This document shows positions 1 through 8,151 of a DNA stretch of 64,000 nucleotides, piece after piece. The translations under genes and the position numbers were made by a program. Each line of letters starts with the position of its first letter. The stretch's first letter is position 1. The stretch is from PALSA-968 sp964387075 (GTDB lineage Bacteria; Bacteroidota; Bacteroidia; B-17B0; Aurantibacillaceae): positions 1-64,000 of the forward strand of contig CAYLVB010000001.1 in the NCBI GenBank assembly GCA_964387075.1. Direction: 5' to 3'. The notes beneath the pieces were generated by a model. It saw only the letters and a program-made list of their open reading frames with translations, was not told where the DNA came from and ran no database searches.

Positions 1-1087
1 GCTGGTCTACTCGAATTTGCTTCAGACCCCTAAAGCACTTGCGTGTTTCACCCATGCGCTGAAGATACGCGAGTCGATCCACGATACCGATGGTATCGCG
101 GGCTGTTATAATAACATAGGTGTGCTGTATTATACCATGCTCGATCTTTCGAAAGCGAAAGATTATTATACAAAGACCTTAAAGATCCGTACCAGGCAGG
201 GAAGTGAGAGCGGAATGGCTTCCAGTTACATGAACCTCGGCATCATCAGCCAGGACGAAGGGGATAATAAGAAAGCGCTTGAGTATTTCGAAAAAGCGCT
301 TAACTACGCCACTCCCCTCAAACTGCGCCGCGGTATGGCCATGTGCTACAATAATATGGGTATTTCTTACACGCGCCTGGACCGTATCGAAGAAGCCATC
401 AAAAGTTATTCAGCGTCCATCGATATCGCGAAGGAATTAGGTGATGTGAACCAGCTTGGCTCCTGTTATGTGAACATGGGAGACGCCTATAGCAGGACGA
501 AAAACTTCAGGGAAGCGGCCGTTTTTTTTAACAAGGCCATCAAGATAAACCGCGAGTCGGGCGACATCGATAACCTGCGCCTGGCCTATGGCGGCCTCGC
601 TAATTCGCTGAGCATGACGGGCCGTTACAAAGAAGCTTATGAGAACCATGTTCTCTTCAAGCAACTCACTGATAGCATCTTTAATGCCGAGAACAGTAAG
701 CAGTTGAGCGATATCAAAACAAATTTCGAAGTAGAGAAAAAAGAAGTTGAACTAAAGGCCATTGCCAAAGTAGAAAAAGAAAAGATAGAGATGAAGGCAG
801 AAGAAGACAAGCGCCGTCAGAACGTGATCATCTATTCTGTACTGGCCGGTCTTGTGCTGGTTAGTATTTTTTCGGTGTTTATTTTTCGAGGACTGCAGCA
901 GAACAAGCGCGCCTATCGCATCATTGCTTTACAAAAGAAAGAAGTGGAAAGACAGAAGGAGATGGTTGATGAAAAGCAAAAGGAGATTCTCGACAGTATT
1001 TATTACGCGCGTCGTATACAACGGTCTCTTCTCACCACGGATAGATATATTGAGAAAAGCCTCCTTCGCCTTCAGAAAAATAACTAA
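1..1087 (+). CDS. TPR sensor-like membrane protein, 5'-truncated by the window edge
   Basis: The frame is open to the left edge, so the true start lies outside the window; the TTG at 17 is only the first start-like codon seen. The visible part has about six tetratricopeptide repeats (YNNIGVLYYTM, YMNLGIISQDEG and similar), a charged linker, one membrane segment (IIYSVLAGLVLVSIFSVFIF) and a C-terminal coiled coil ending in DSIYYARRIQRSLL. That last motif normally leads into a SpoIIE-type phosphatase in this phylum, but this protein stops about 20 residues later. A paralogue of the same plan lies at 47974-49407. It probably acts as a scaffold or sensor at the inner membrane; the ligand is unknown. 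Confidence 0.85.
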   Translation, partial: LVYSNLLQTPKALACFTHALKIRESIHDTDGIAGCYNNIGVLYYTMLDLSKAKDYYTKTLKIRTRQGSESGMASSYMNLGIISQDEGDNKKALEYFEKALNYATPLKLRRGMAMCYNNMGISYTRLDRIEEAIKSYSASIDIAKELGDVNQLGSCYVNMGDAYSRTKNFREAAVFFNKAIKINRESGDIDNLRLAYGGLANSLSMTGRYKEAYENHVLFKQLTDSIFNAENSKQLSDIKTNFEVEKKEVELKAIAKVEKEKIEMKAEEDKRRQNVIIYSVLAGLVLVSIFSVFIFRGLQQNKRAYRIIALQKKEVERQKEMVDEKQKEILDSIYYARRIQRSLLTTDRYIEKSLLRLQKNN

Positions 1088-1098
1088 AAGGAGGCCAT

Positions 1099-1116
1099 AT
1101 TTTGCTATTTTTGAGA
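1099..1116 (+). promoter_or_regulatory. Candidate promoter of the UMF1 gene
   Basis: TATTTTTG at 1106-1113 fits the Bacteroidota -7 consensus TAnnTTTG and lies 11 nt before the ATG. The surrounding 18 nt match 17 of 18 bases with the sequence before the TPR gene at 47974 (47954-47971). No clear -33 TTG is seen at the usual distance. Confidence 0.45.
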
Positions 1117-1124
1117 CTTATTGC

Positions 1125-2477
1125 ATGATCGTACAGAACAACAAGAAGATAATCCGCGCCTGGACCTTTTACGACTGGGCAAATTCGTCCTTTCCGCTCG
1201 TGATCAACTCGGCTATCTTTCCTGCTTTTTTTGAATATCAAACTACCCACGATGCAACCGGTGCTATCTGTAGCAGCGATATTCCGGTTTGCGGTATGGT
1301 ATTCAGGAACACCGAGCTGTATTCTTATTTTGTATCGCTTGCCTTATTGGTTGTCTGTTTTACCGCGCCGATCCTTTCGGGTATTGCCGATTATAAGGGG
1401 AGTAAGAAGCGTTTCCTGGCGCAATTCTGCATTTTAGGATCTTTCTCCTGTGCCGGACTTTTCTTTTTCAATAAGGAGAACATTGTTTGGTCGATGATAC
1501 CTTTTGTTACCGCCACCATTGGCTATTGGGGCAGTTTGGTCTTTTACAATGCTTATTTGCCGGAGATCGCAACAACCGATAGACAGGACAAGATCAGCGC
1601 GCGCGGTTTCGCTTTGGGTTACCTTGGAAGTTCACTTTTATTGATCATCAACCTCGTCCTGATCACATTAGGAAAAAAAGCTGAAATAGCCGCCGGTGAT
1701 CCGGCTGCTAACTGGTATCCCGCGAAGTATGCTTTTATTTCTGTGGCCCTCTGGTGGTTTGGTTTCGCGCAATATACATTGAGAACATTGCCTAAAGGAA
1801 TTCCATCCGGTAAAACAGGAGAAGGCAATGCATTTACAAAGGGGTTTCGCGAATTGGGGCACGTTTGGCAGGATCTTAAAACACAGCGAACGCTCAAAAA
1901 ATTCCTGCGCTCGTATTTCTTTTACAATATGGGCGTGCAAACCGTTATGTACATGGCAACCCTGTTCGCGGCCAAGGAGATCGACTGGCCGGACGAGAAC
2001 TATAAAAAAACGGCGCTTATCATTTCTATTTTACTGATCCAGTTCCTTGGCGTGGCAGGTTCATTCCTTTTCTCTTTCATCTCCTCTAAAATCGGGAATG
2101 TAAAGGCTTTATTGATTGCTATTTTCATCTGGATACTGATCTGCGCAGGTGTTTTCCTGTTTGTGAATACACCCGTAGAGTTCTATTGCGTGGCCGCCAG
2201 CGTTGGACTCGTGATGGGAGGGATACAGGCATTATCGCGGAGCACTTATTCCAAATTACTACCAGAAACCAGGGACCACGCCAGCTATTTCAGCTTCTTT
2301 GATGTTACTGAGAAACTGGGTATTGTGCTTGGCGTATTCTCGTTTGGAGCTATTGAGGGAATAACCAAAGATATGCGGCAGTCGGTCCTCGCACTCATCG
2401 CGTTCTTTGCCATAGGTTTCGTACTTTTACTGCTGGTTAAACCACAAAGATCGCTTGAGAACAATGGCCATAAATAA
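1125..2477 (+). CDS. UMF1-family MFS transporter
   Basis: A 450-residue membrane protein with about 12 hydrophobic segments. The N-terminal IIRAWTFYDWANSSFPLVI is typical of the UMF1 (unknown major facilitator 1, Atg22-like) group of MFS transporters. I chose the ATG at 1125 because it starts just before this motif and follows a TAnnTTTG box at 1106-1113; the reading frame is open further upstream but that part lies within the TPR gene in another frame. The substrate of bacterial UMF1 proteins is not established. The 3' end overlaps the next gene by 14 nt, so the two are probably co-transcribed. Confidence 0.88.
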   Translation: MIVQNNKKIIRAWTFYDWANSSFPLVINSAIFPAFFEYQTTHDATGAICSSDIPVCGMVFRNTELYSYFVSLALLVVCFTAPILSGIADYKGSKKRFLAQFCILGSFSCAGLFFFNKENIVWSMIPFVTATIGYWGSLVFYNAYLPEIATTDRQDKISARGFALGYLGSSLLLIINLVLITLGKKAEIAAGDPAANWYPAKYAFISVALWWFGFAQYTLRTLPKGIPSGKTGEGNAFTKGFRELGHVWQDLKTQRTLKKFLRSYFFYNMGVQTVMYMATLFAAKEIDWPDENYKKTALIISILLIQFLGVAGSFLFSFISSKIGNVKALLIAIFIWILICAGVFLFVNTPVEFYCVAASVGLVMGGIQALSRSTYSKLLPETRDHASYFSFFDVTEKLGIVLGVFSFGAIEGITKDMRQSVLALIAFFAIGFVLLLLVKPQRSLENNGHK

Positions 2478-3309
2478 CAAGTTGAGGATAAGCTCTCCCG
2501 TGCTGGACCTCAAGCAGCACGCGAAAATGCGCGCCTGCCTGGAGATCGCTTCTTCCGAGATCGTACTTTCGCTTTTCTCTTTAGACAACGAATTACTTTA
2601 CCTCGAGCACCTGGTGGTGAAGGCCGGCGACAAACTGCATGAAGTTTTGGAACAATTGATCCAAACGAACGATCTCTTCTCACACAGCTACGCCAACGTG
2701 TACATCAGTTTCTCCAACACGCAGTACACCTTGGTGCCCGGCGCTTTGTTCGACAACGCTAACAAAGAACAGCTCCTGAAGTTCAACCATACATTAAGCA
2801 GCGAGGAGACCGTACTGTCCGATGAAGTGTTCAGCGCCGAAAGTTTTTGCGTGTACGCGGTAAACAAAAAGGTAAAGGAACTGCTCGATAAAGTATTTCC
2901 CAACAACCACACGCGCCACAAAACCACTTGTCTCATCGAAAGTCTTCCTTCCGCCGACTCTAAAACGCATAAAACCTGCCTGGTGAACGTGCAAGGTGAA
3001 ACAATGGATGTTGCCTTGTATCAAAAGAAACTTTTGTTCTTCAATTCCTTCAATTTCCAGAGCGCCGAAGATTTCCTGTATTTTGTTTTAGCCTCTCTTG
3101 AGCAGAATAATGCTTCCTTAGAATCTACCGAAATTGTTTTGGCCGGAGAGATTGAAACCGGCTCAGCGCTTCACAACACCCTGAAACAGTACATGCCTAA
3201 AATGAAGTTTGCCGTTGCAGATAAAAGTATCATCCGTAAGAACGACTTCGTAAAACTGCCCGAGCATTTTTATTTCTCGCTTTACAACCTCTACCTGTGC
3301 GCATTATAA
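2464..3309 (+). CDS. DUF3822 family protein
   Basis: A 281-residue protein of the DUF3822 family, which in Bacteroidota is commonly found just upstream of rsmD and coaD, as here. No signal peptide or membrane segment is seen. The fold of the family is thought to resemble actin-like ATPases, but no clear nucleotide-binding motif can be read here, so no function is assigned. I chose the ATG at 2464 over an in-frame TTG at 2455. The start overlaps the UMF1 stop, and the stop overlaps the rsmD start by 13 nt, which indicates translational coupling. Confidence 0.8.
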   Translation: MAINNKLRISSPVLDLKQHAKMRACLEIASSEIVLSLFSLDNELLYLEHLVVKAGDKLHEVLEQLIQTNDLFSHSYANVYISFSNTQYTLVPGALFDNANKEQLLKFNHTLSSEETVLSDEVFSAESFCVYAVNKKVKELLDKVFPNNHTRHKTTCLIESLPSADSKTHKTCLVNVQGETMDVALYQKKLLFFNSFNFQSAEDFLYFVLASLEQNNASLESTEIVLAGEIETGSALHNTLKQYMPKMKFAVADKSIIRKNDFVKLPEHFYFSLYNLYLCAL

Positions 3310-3836
3310 GCGGCATATACAAGGGCAAGGCCCTGCACCCGCCCAAAAACCTTCCTACGCGCCCCACAACCGATTTTGCCAAGACAGGACTCTTCAATAT
3401 GCTCAATAACCGCATAGATTATGAATCCGTAACTGTTCTCGATCTCTGCAGCGGCACCGGAAACATCACCTTTGAGTTTCTTTCGCGTGGAGCGAAGCAC
3501 GTCACTTCGGTCGACCAACACGCAGCCTGTTTAAAATACATAAGCGATACCGCAAAAGAGCTGAAGTTTGATAACATCAAGACCTGGAAAGTGGATCTCT
3601 TTAAATTCCTGGACAAGACCGATCAAAAGTTCGATCTTATCTTTGCCGACCCTCCTTACGACGCGCCCTGGATAGAGCAAATACACGAACAGGTATTTCA
3701 AAAGAACCTATTGAACGAAGGCGGTATTTTGATCGTAGAACATGGGGGTAAAACCGATCTTTCAGGTCAAAAGCACTTTGAAGAGACGCGTAACTACGGT
3801 AATGTAAATTTTTCTATCTTTACATTGAACACCTAA
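3297..3836 (+). CDS. rsmD: 16S rRNA (guanine966-N2)-methyltransferase RsmD
   Basis: A 179-residue Rossmann-fold methyltransferase, normal length for RsmD. It begins MRIISGIYKGKAL. Motif I (LDLCSGTGN, residues 48-56) binds S-adenosylmethionine, and the catalytic DPPY motif (residues 118-121) is characteristic of N2-guanine methylation at G966 of 16S rRNA. The start is a GTG inside the end of the DUF3822 gene. The order DUF3822-rsmD-coaD matches the usual Bacteroidota arrangement. Confidence 0.92.
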   Translation: MRIISGIYKGKALHPPKNLPTRPTTDFAKTGLFNMLNNRIDYESVTVLDLCSGTGNITFEFLSRGAKHVTSVDQHAACLKYISDTAKELKFDNIKTWKVDLFKFLDKTDQKFDLIFADPPYDAPWIEQIHEQVFQKNLLNEGGILIVEHGGKTDLSGQKHFEETRNYGNVNFSIFTLNT

Positions 3837-3860
3837 AATGTTAAATTTAAAATTTTCAAT

Positions 3861-4328
3861 TTGACTTCTTCCAAACGTATAGCTGTATTCCCCGGATCAT
3901 TCGATCCCTTCACCATTGGCCATGAGGCTTTGGTAAGACGTACTTTGGGCCTTTTCGACGAGATCATCGTTGCCGTGGGCATGAATTCCAACAAGAAATA
4001 CATGTATTCTGTTGAAAAACGCACCGAGTGGATCAAAACTGTATTTAAGGGAGAATCAAAAGTTCGGGTGACCAGCTTTTCCGGCCTTACTGTTGAATTT
4101 TGCAAAATGAACAAGGCGGGCCACATCATCCGTGGTGTGCGCACCACCTCCGATTTTGAATTTGAAAAAGCCATTGCTCAAATGAACCGCGCCATGTCTG
4201 AAGTAGAGACCATATTTATAATGCCTCAGCCGGAGCACTCAGCCATCAACTCCACCATCATCCGCGACATCGTGCGCAACGGCGGCGACGCGAGTTTGTT
4301 TGTGCCTAAGGGTGTGGTGCTGAAGTAA
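3861..4328 (+). CDS. coaD: Phosphopantetheine adenylyltransferase
   Basis: A 155-residue enzyme that transfers AMP from ATP to 4'-phosphopantetheine, the fourth step of coenzyme A synthesis, in the cytoplasm. The nucleotidyltransferase motif PGSFDPFTIGH (residues 11-21, the T/HxGH signature), IIRGVRTTSDFEFE and the C-terminal STIIRDIV are all present. The only usable start in frame is TTG at 3861; the ATG at 3838 is out of frame and runs into a stop after eight codons. It lies 24 nt downstream of rsmD. Confidence 0.93.
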   Translation: MTSSKRIAVFPGSFDPFTIGHEALVRRTLGLFDEIIVAVGMNSNKKYMYSVEKRTEWIKTVFKGESKVRVTSFSGLTVEFCKMNKAGHIIRGVRTTSDFEFEKAIAQMNRAMSEVETIFIMPQPEHSAINSTIIRDIVRNGGDASLFVPKGVVLK

Positions 4329-4343
4329 AACATACTAACTCAG

Positions 4344-4445
4344 CCTTCCCTTTGTGATCCTTTGTTTCTTCGTGCCTTTGTGGCGAAATTTCTCCTGCCG
4401 ATCGGGCTTCGCACTTTTGCCACGAAGACGCAAAGGCTCTAAGAA
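4344..4445. repeat. Imperfect inverted repeat between coaD and the DUF1801 gene
   Basis: A stretch rich in CTTTGTGG-like words on the left (TTCGTGCCTTTGTGGCGAAA) is matched on the right by GCCACGAAGACGCAAAGGC, giving an imperfect stem between two convergent genes. It may act as a bidirectional transcription terminator or be a remnant of a dispersed repeat. It has no long T run. Confidence 0.4.
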
Positions 4446-4475
4446 ACAGCCTAAGGATTTATGGTTTCCAGGAAT

Positions 4476-4946
4476 TTAAATTTGTTTAGCCGATGCCTCT
4501 ACCATCCCCTTCAAAACCTTCAGATCTACATCCTCCAGTTTATTGATGTAGATACAACCTCCGTTTGTTTTATGTTTCCCTAATTTCTTAAGGACGTCCG
4601 TGCGATCTTTCCCGTAATCCATAAGGTACAAAGTAAGATTCGCTTTGCGTGGAGAAAAACCAACCTTGAACCATTCCACTTGCCGGCCGCTGGTTGGACT
4701 CTCATAGATCTTATTCCCGAAGCCAATAAGCGAGGCGCCCCACATTTTGGGTTTTTCGCCGCTGGCTTTCTGCATCATTTTCAGGAGTACAAAACTATCT
4801 TTGCGCTTTTTCTCATCTGGAACTGTCTTGATGAAATCTTCTACACTTCCCGAGTTCTGCTTCGTTTTTATTTCTGCCAGCTTTCCTTTCTTTGCCGGTT
4901 TAGCCTTTTTAGCGGAAACTGCTTTTACTTTTTTCTTGACAGCCAT
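4476..4946 (-). CDS. DUF1801 domain protein with lysine-rich N-terminus
   Basis: A 156-residue protein. The first 30 residues are rich in Lys and Ala (MAVKKKVKAVSAKKAKPAKK) and look disordered and nucleic-acid friendly. The rest (about residues 33-150) matches the DUF1801 fold: SVEDFIKTVPDEKKRKDS, MWGASLIGFG and KANLTLYLMDYG are typical. The family includes YdhG/Fra-like proteins, but the role of this branch is unknown. It follows the small membrane gene at 4956-5291 by 9 nt on the minus strand and probably shares its transcript. Confidence 0.8.
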   Translation of the reverse strand: MAVKKKVKAVSAKKAKPAKKGKLAEIKTKQNSGSVEDFIKTVPDEKKRKDSFVLLKMMQKASGEKPKMWGASLIGFGNKIYESPTSGRQVEWFKVGFSPRKANLTLYLMDYGKDRTDVLKKLGKHKTNGGCIYINKLEDVDLKVLKGMVEASAKQI

Positions 4947-4955
4947 TGGAGATCT

Positions 4956-5291
4956 TTAAGCTCCGTATTCTTTCTTGATAAACTCAGCCACCTCGTTACG
5001 CACCGCTTTTTGCTTTGGAAAGAAGGCCGCAAAATAAACGATCAGCGGAATAAGAATTCCTAAAAGGATCAGCGTTAAGGTAAATACCATTTGTCCGCCC
5101 ATGGTGGCAAAGCTTTCGTTAACGGTTACTTTATCCTTGCCGGCCAATACTAATGCTGCGGCAGAAGAGCCCGGCTTTCTCACCACAAGGATAGCCTTGG
5201 TTCTGTTCGTTACTTCGTAATGCGGTAATCCGCTGGTAAGTTTTGCTTTTAACTCTTCGATGGTTACGGCTTGTTTTACCGGTACTTTCAT
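4956..5291 (-). CDS. Small single-pass membrane protein, unknown function
   Basis: A 111-residue protein from ATG 5291 (MKVPVKQAVTIEEL). An upstream in-frame extension to 5372 is poor and hydrophobic without a good start context. There is a soluble N-terminal part of about 70 residues, one membrane helix (MVFTLTLILLGILIPLIVYFAAFF) and a charged C-terminal tail. I do not recognise a family. It heads a two-gene minus-strand unit with the DUF1801 gene and is divergent from the MNT-like gene at 5391. Confidence 0.65.
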   Translation of the reverse strand: MKVPVKQAVTIEELKAKLTSGLPHYEVTNRTKAILVVRKPGSSAAALVLAGKDKVTVNESFATMGGQMVFTLTLILLGILIPLIVYFAAFFPKQKAVRNEVAEFIKKEYGA

Positions 5292-5379
5292 AATGGTTTG
5301 TTTTAAGATTGAAGTGGAAAGATACAACAAAATGCAAATAATCAAAAAAAGATGCAATAATTCAGTCTGCAAAGAGCCT

Positions 5380-5387
5380 TAACTTTG
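5380..5387 (+). promoter_or_regulatory. -7 box directly before the MNT-like gene
   Basis: TAACTTTG fits the TAnnTTTG consensus and ends only 3 nt before the ATG at 5391. Transcription would start at or just before the start codon, so the mRNA is probably leaderless. No -33 TTG is visible. Confidence 0.45.
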
Positions 5388-5390
5388 TAT

Positions 5391-5708
5391 ATGGCCTTTC
5401 CGGTAACAGATAAAGAACAATTGCTTTTCTCGCTCAACAACAGCGCGCACCGCTTTCGCGACCTGGGCGTGAAACACCTGGGCTTTCATGGGGCCTTTGC
5501 GCCCAATACCGAAAAAACAAGTGAGCTGATCGATTATTCGGTTGAATTTGAAGAGGGAAAGGAAAGTGAAGAGACGCGCGCCGAACTGGCCCGTCATTTA
5601 GAAGAGATCGCCTGCCGAAAGGCGGAGATACATTCTCCTGAAGTATTCAAAGAAAAAGTGGGGCAGGAGGGGATCAAGCAGGTTTCCTACGTCAATCTCA
5701 CTACTTAA
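5391..5708 (+). CDS. Degenerate MNT-like nucleotidyltransferase paralogue
   Basis: A 105-residue protein that aligns along its length with the MntA protein encoded at 5803-6120: both have DLGVK, LGF, a GxFAxN loop and VEFEEGK. The catalytic residues are lost: the GSFAR of MntA is GAFAP here (residues 34-38), and the SDVD metal-binding pair is reduced to a single Asp (ELIDY). It therefore probably cannot transfer nucleotides. It has its own TAnnTTTG box and no HepT gene beside it. It could be a decaying duplicate or a binding-only regulator of the adjacent module. Confidence 0.7.
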   Translation: MAFPVTDKEQLLFSLNNSAHRFRDLGVKHLGFHGAFAPNTEKTSELIDYSVEFEEGKESEETRAELARHLEEIACRKAEIHSPEVFKEKVGQEGIKQVSYVNLTT

Positions 5709-5790
5709 AGCTAATTTCAATTTTCTTTTTAACGCGTTGGGTGCGCTGTAGACCCATTTTCTCTGAATAGTGCGTTTTATTCTTTTTTTG

Positions 5791-5798
5791 TAAATTTG
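5791..5798 (+). promoter_or_regulatory. -7 box of the mntA-hepT operon
   Basis: TAAATTTG fits TAnnTTTG and ends 4 nt before the mntA ATG (5803), again suggesting a leaderless transcript. Confidence 0.5.
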
Positions 5799-5802
5799 TA
5801 GT

Positions 5803-6120
5803 ATGAACCCAAGGGTTTTAAATAAGGAAGAGTTGCTTGTAGCGTTGGTCGGTAATAGTCAGCGTATTATTGACCTTGGCGTTAAACAACTTGGTTTTTT
5901 CGGCTCTTTTGCCCGTAACAGCGCTACTGAACTAAGCGATGTAGATTTTTATGTCGAATTTGAGGAAGGAAAAAAAACCTTCGACAATTTTATGGATCTT
6001 GCTGAGCTCCTGGAAGAGATCACAGGTAGGAAGATTGAATTACTCACACCTGAGTCACTCAGTAAACACATAGGTCCGTATATTTTAAAGGAAGTCGAGT
6101 ATGTCGATCTCGCTGCGTGA
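5803..6120 (+). CDS. mntA: MntA-type minimal nucleotidyltransferase antitoxin
   Basis: A 105-residue minimal nucleotidyltransferase. It has the GSFAR loop (residues 34-38) and the SDVD metal-binding motif (D46 and D48) of the polymerase-beta superfamily. In studied MntA-HepT systems this protein adds AMP groups to a tyrosine of the HepT toxin and so silences it. The gene overlaps hepT by 20 nt, the usual antitoxin-first order. It is intact, in contrast to its neighbour at 5391-5708. Known: the family chemistry; inferred: that this pair behaves the same way. Confidence 0.85.
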   Translation: MNPRVLNKEELLVALVGNSQRIIDLGVKQLGFFGSFARNSATELSDVDFYVEFEEGKKTFDNFMDLAELLEEITGRKIELLTPESLSKHIGPYILKEVEYVDLAA

Positions 6121-6448
6121 GTTCCTCAAACACATTTTAGACGAGTGTAATTATATTCTAAGCGTTAGCCATGATATCACTTATGGACAATTTTTAGAGA
6201 ATGAAACACTGAAGCGTTCTATAAGTCGGAGTATTGAGATCATCGGCGAAGCCAGCAAGAAATTTGACGATGAATTCAGGGCAAAATACCCGGAAGTTGA
6301 ATGGTCAAAGATGGCAAGAACAAGAGATCTTATAACTCATCATTATTTTGGGATCGATTATGATATTATTTGGCAGATCGTGACCGACAAGATACCTCCA
6401 CTCAAAGATCATATTGAGGATATCCTTGTAGATCTAGACAAGACCTAA
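6101..6448 (+). CDS. hepT: HepT-like HEPN ribonuclease toxin (DUF86)
   Basis: A 115-residue, all-helical HEPN protein of the DUF86 family. The conserved RSIEIIGEASKKF helix and the catalytic RX4HXY motif (R75, H80, Y82 in RDLITHHYFG) are intact, so RNase activity is expected. Tyr82 is the position modified by MntA in characterised systems. The start overlaps the mntA stop by 20 nt. The 3' end overlaps the convergent gene at 6434 by 15 nt. Confidence 0.87.
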   Translation: MSISLREFLKHILDECNYILSVSHDITYGQFLENETLKRSISRSIEIIGEASKKFDDEFRAKYPEVEWSKMARTRDLITHHYFGIDYDIIWQIVTDKIPPLKDHIEDILVDLDKT

Positions 6449-6718
6449 CTTCACCGGCGCTTTACCAACGCGTTTTATTTTCTTGTTGGCTTCCAGGTCA
6501 AGCTTTACCCATTCCATGTGCCACTGGATATTGCCGTCGAACTTGACTTTGTTCTTTTTGAAGTCGGCCTCAATGCCTTCGAACAATTCAGTATGGGTAG
6601 CTTCTTTGTGTTTTTTCAAATAGCCAAGAATGGCTTTCTTCAAAGGTTCATACTTCGCTTTATCCATCGTAACGGCCTTCTTGCCTTCGGGATGTTTGAG
6701 TTGGATTCTGGTTTCCAT
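6434..6718 (-). CDS. Small conserved protein, DUF6958-like
   Basis: A 94-residue basic protein (METRIQLKHPEGKKAVTMDK...) with helices around KAILGYLKKHKEATHTELFEGIEADF, which look like a winged-helix core. It resembles small Bacteroidota proteins grouped as DUF6958, an assignment made from memory of the N-terminal pattern and not certain. It has no signal peptide. It lies 1 nt downstream of the gene at 6720-7328 and may be co-transcribed with it. Confidence 0.6.
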   Translation of the reverse strand: METRIQLKHPEGKKAVTMDKAKYEPLKKAILGYLKKHKEATHTELFEGIEADFKKNKVKFDGNIQWHMEWVKLDLEANKKIKRVGKAPVKLGLV

Positions 6719-6719
6719 T

Positions 6720-7328
6720 CTATTTTTTATTTAAGTCGACAATAACTTCTTTGCCGTTCTGCACCTGGATCTGTTTTTTCGCTGTAGAAGTATCAGTGGT
6801 AATTTTTTTGGCGTTTTCAGGTTGCACCATTTTGATGATCGATATGAGAAGACTTTTGATCCTTTCTATTTGTTCCCGGCTGTCCTTTGCAAAGACCGGC
6901 CCCATATAAACTCTGTCGTATTTATTTAGAAGGATCTCTTCGCCCCGAATGATCCAGTTTTGTGTTACTTTTAACTGATTTTCTTTGCAAATGGCTTCAA
7001 GACATATTTGGCCGGTGAACTTGCGATCCCTTCTGATAAGGATAGCGTTCGGATCCAGGTCTTTTAAATTAAAAGTTTCAATTTCTATTCTTGGTAAAGA
7101 GTCGCCTTTTTCAAAATCGAAATGTGAGGTTATGAATTGAAGTTCGTATTTTTTTTCTCCGGGCTTTATTCGAAACTTCAGAGCTTCTGTTCTTTGCCAT
7201 TTGGTTTTAGGAAGATCGATAAATAGTTTGTTCAATAGTTTTATACTATCGGATAGGGCAGAATTGGTTTGGGCATTCGCGAAGAGGCAGAAAGAGAACC
7301 CGATCAATAAAAGAAATAATTTTTTCAT
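6720..7328 (-). CDS. Exported protein of unknown function
   Basis: A 202-residue protein with a clear signal peptide (MKKLFLLLIGFSFCLFANAQ, cleavage after ANA). No lipobox is present, so it is probably periplasmic. The body has no motif I recognise; the last 25 residues are polar and likely disordered. Upstream lies the CAAACTTT tandem repeat (7342-7454), which must contain or replace its promoter, since the next gene upstream (rsmE) ends at 7448. Confidence 0.65.
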   Translation of the reverse strand: MKKLFLLLIGFSFCLFANAQTNSALSDSIKLLNKLFIDLPKTKWQRTEALKFRIKPGEKKYELQFITSHFDFEKGDSLPRIEIETFNLKDLDPNAILIRRDRKFTGQICLEAICKENQLKVTQNWIIRGEEILLNKYDRVYMGPVFAKDSREQIERIKSLLISIIKMVQPENAKKITTDTSTAKKQIQVQNGKEVIVDLNKK

Positions 7329-7341
7329 TATAACTTATTCT

Positions 7342-7454
7342 CCAAACTTTAAACTTTCAAACTTTCAAACTTTCAAACTTTCAAACTTCAAACTTTCAAA
7401 CTTCAAACTTCAAACTTTCAAACTTCAAACTTTCAAACTTCAAACTTTCAAACT
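7342..7454. repeat. Tandem 7/8-mer repeat (CAAACTT/CAAACTTT)
   Basis: About 15 consecutive copies of CAAACTT or CAAACTTT fill the gap between rsmE and the exported-protein gene on the minus strand. The repeat runs into the rsmE gene: on the minus strand its GTTTGA supplies the rsmE stop codon. Mixed 7- and 8-nt units make the array likely to change length by slippage. Confidence 0.9.
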
Positions 7455-8146
7455 CCCATCTTAAACCCCGCCGCCACAAATAATCCCGCGGTTTCTGTTC
7501 TCAGTCTTGTTTCTCCTAAGCTCAGCGCCGCAAATCCACTCAACTGCGCCCAGGCTATCTCATCATCCGTAAAATCGCCTTCCGGACCTATCATCACCAA
7601 AACCTTTTGCTCTTTCACAATGTCTTTGAACTCCATACGCTTGTTCTCTAAACAGTGAGCAATATATTTTTTGGCTGTGGTCTGTATCTTAATGAAATCG
7701 GTAAACTTCAATTTCTCATTAATCCGCGGTACAACACTTTGTATCGATTGCTTCACCGCGCTCTCGGCTATCTTCTTAAAACGATCGGTCTTTACGCCGG
7801 TCTTCTCGGTACGTTTGCAAATAAGAAAAGAGAATTCATCTACACCGAGCTCAGTTCCTTTCTCAACCAGCCACTCAATTCTATCCGCGTTCTTGGTAGG
7901 GGAGATGGCAATGTGCAAATGATACTTCTTGTTGCCGCTAAGCGTTTTCTTAGTAAGGATCTTCGCGATACACTTCTCCGGATCGGCCTTCGTGATCTCG
8001 GCGGTATAAAAGTGACCAATACCATCAATAACATCTATGATATCGCCAACCTTGCGGCGCAGCACTTTTACGCAATGCTTGGATTCTTCGGGAGAAAGCA
8101 GGATATGCCCGTCTTCAGTAAATGAAAGTCCGAGGAATACCTGCAT
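7448..8146 (-). CDS. rsmE: 16S rRNA (uracil1498-N3)-methyltransferase RsmE
   Basis: A 232-residue SPOUT-class methyltransferase of normal length. It has the N-terminal PUA-like part (SPEESKHCVKVLRRKVGD) and the C-terminal knot with MIGPEGDFTDDEI and LSLGETRLRTETAG, which bind S-adenosylmethionine. It methylates U1498 of 16S rRNA. The stop codon is provided by the adjacent tandem repeat (M-G-V-stop). The gene starts 5 nt after the TPR gene at 8152-9216 ends, so they form one unit. Confidence 0.93.
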   Translation of the reverse strand: MQVFLGLSFTEDGHILLSPEESKHCVKVLRRKVGDIIDVIDGIGHFYTAEITKADPEKCIAKILTKKTLSGNKKYHLHIAISPTKNADRIEWLVEKGTELGVDEFSFLICKRTEKTGVKTDRFKKIAESAVKQSIQSVVPRINEKLKFTDFIKIQTTAKKYIAHCLENKRMEFKDIVKEQKVLVMIGPEGDFTDDEIAWAQLSGFAALSLGETRLRTETAGLFVAAGFKMGV

Positions 8147-8151
8147 GCCGT

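Noticed and set aside
7342..7454. Possible CRISPR array
   Set aside because: Units are 7-8 nt with no unique spacers; it is a simple tandem repeat.
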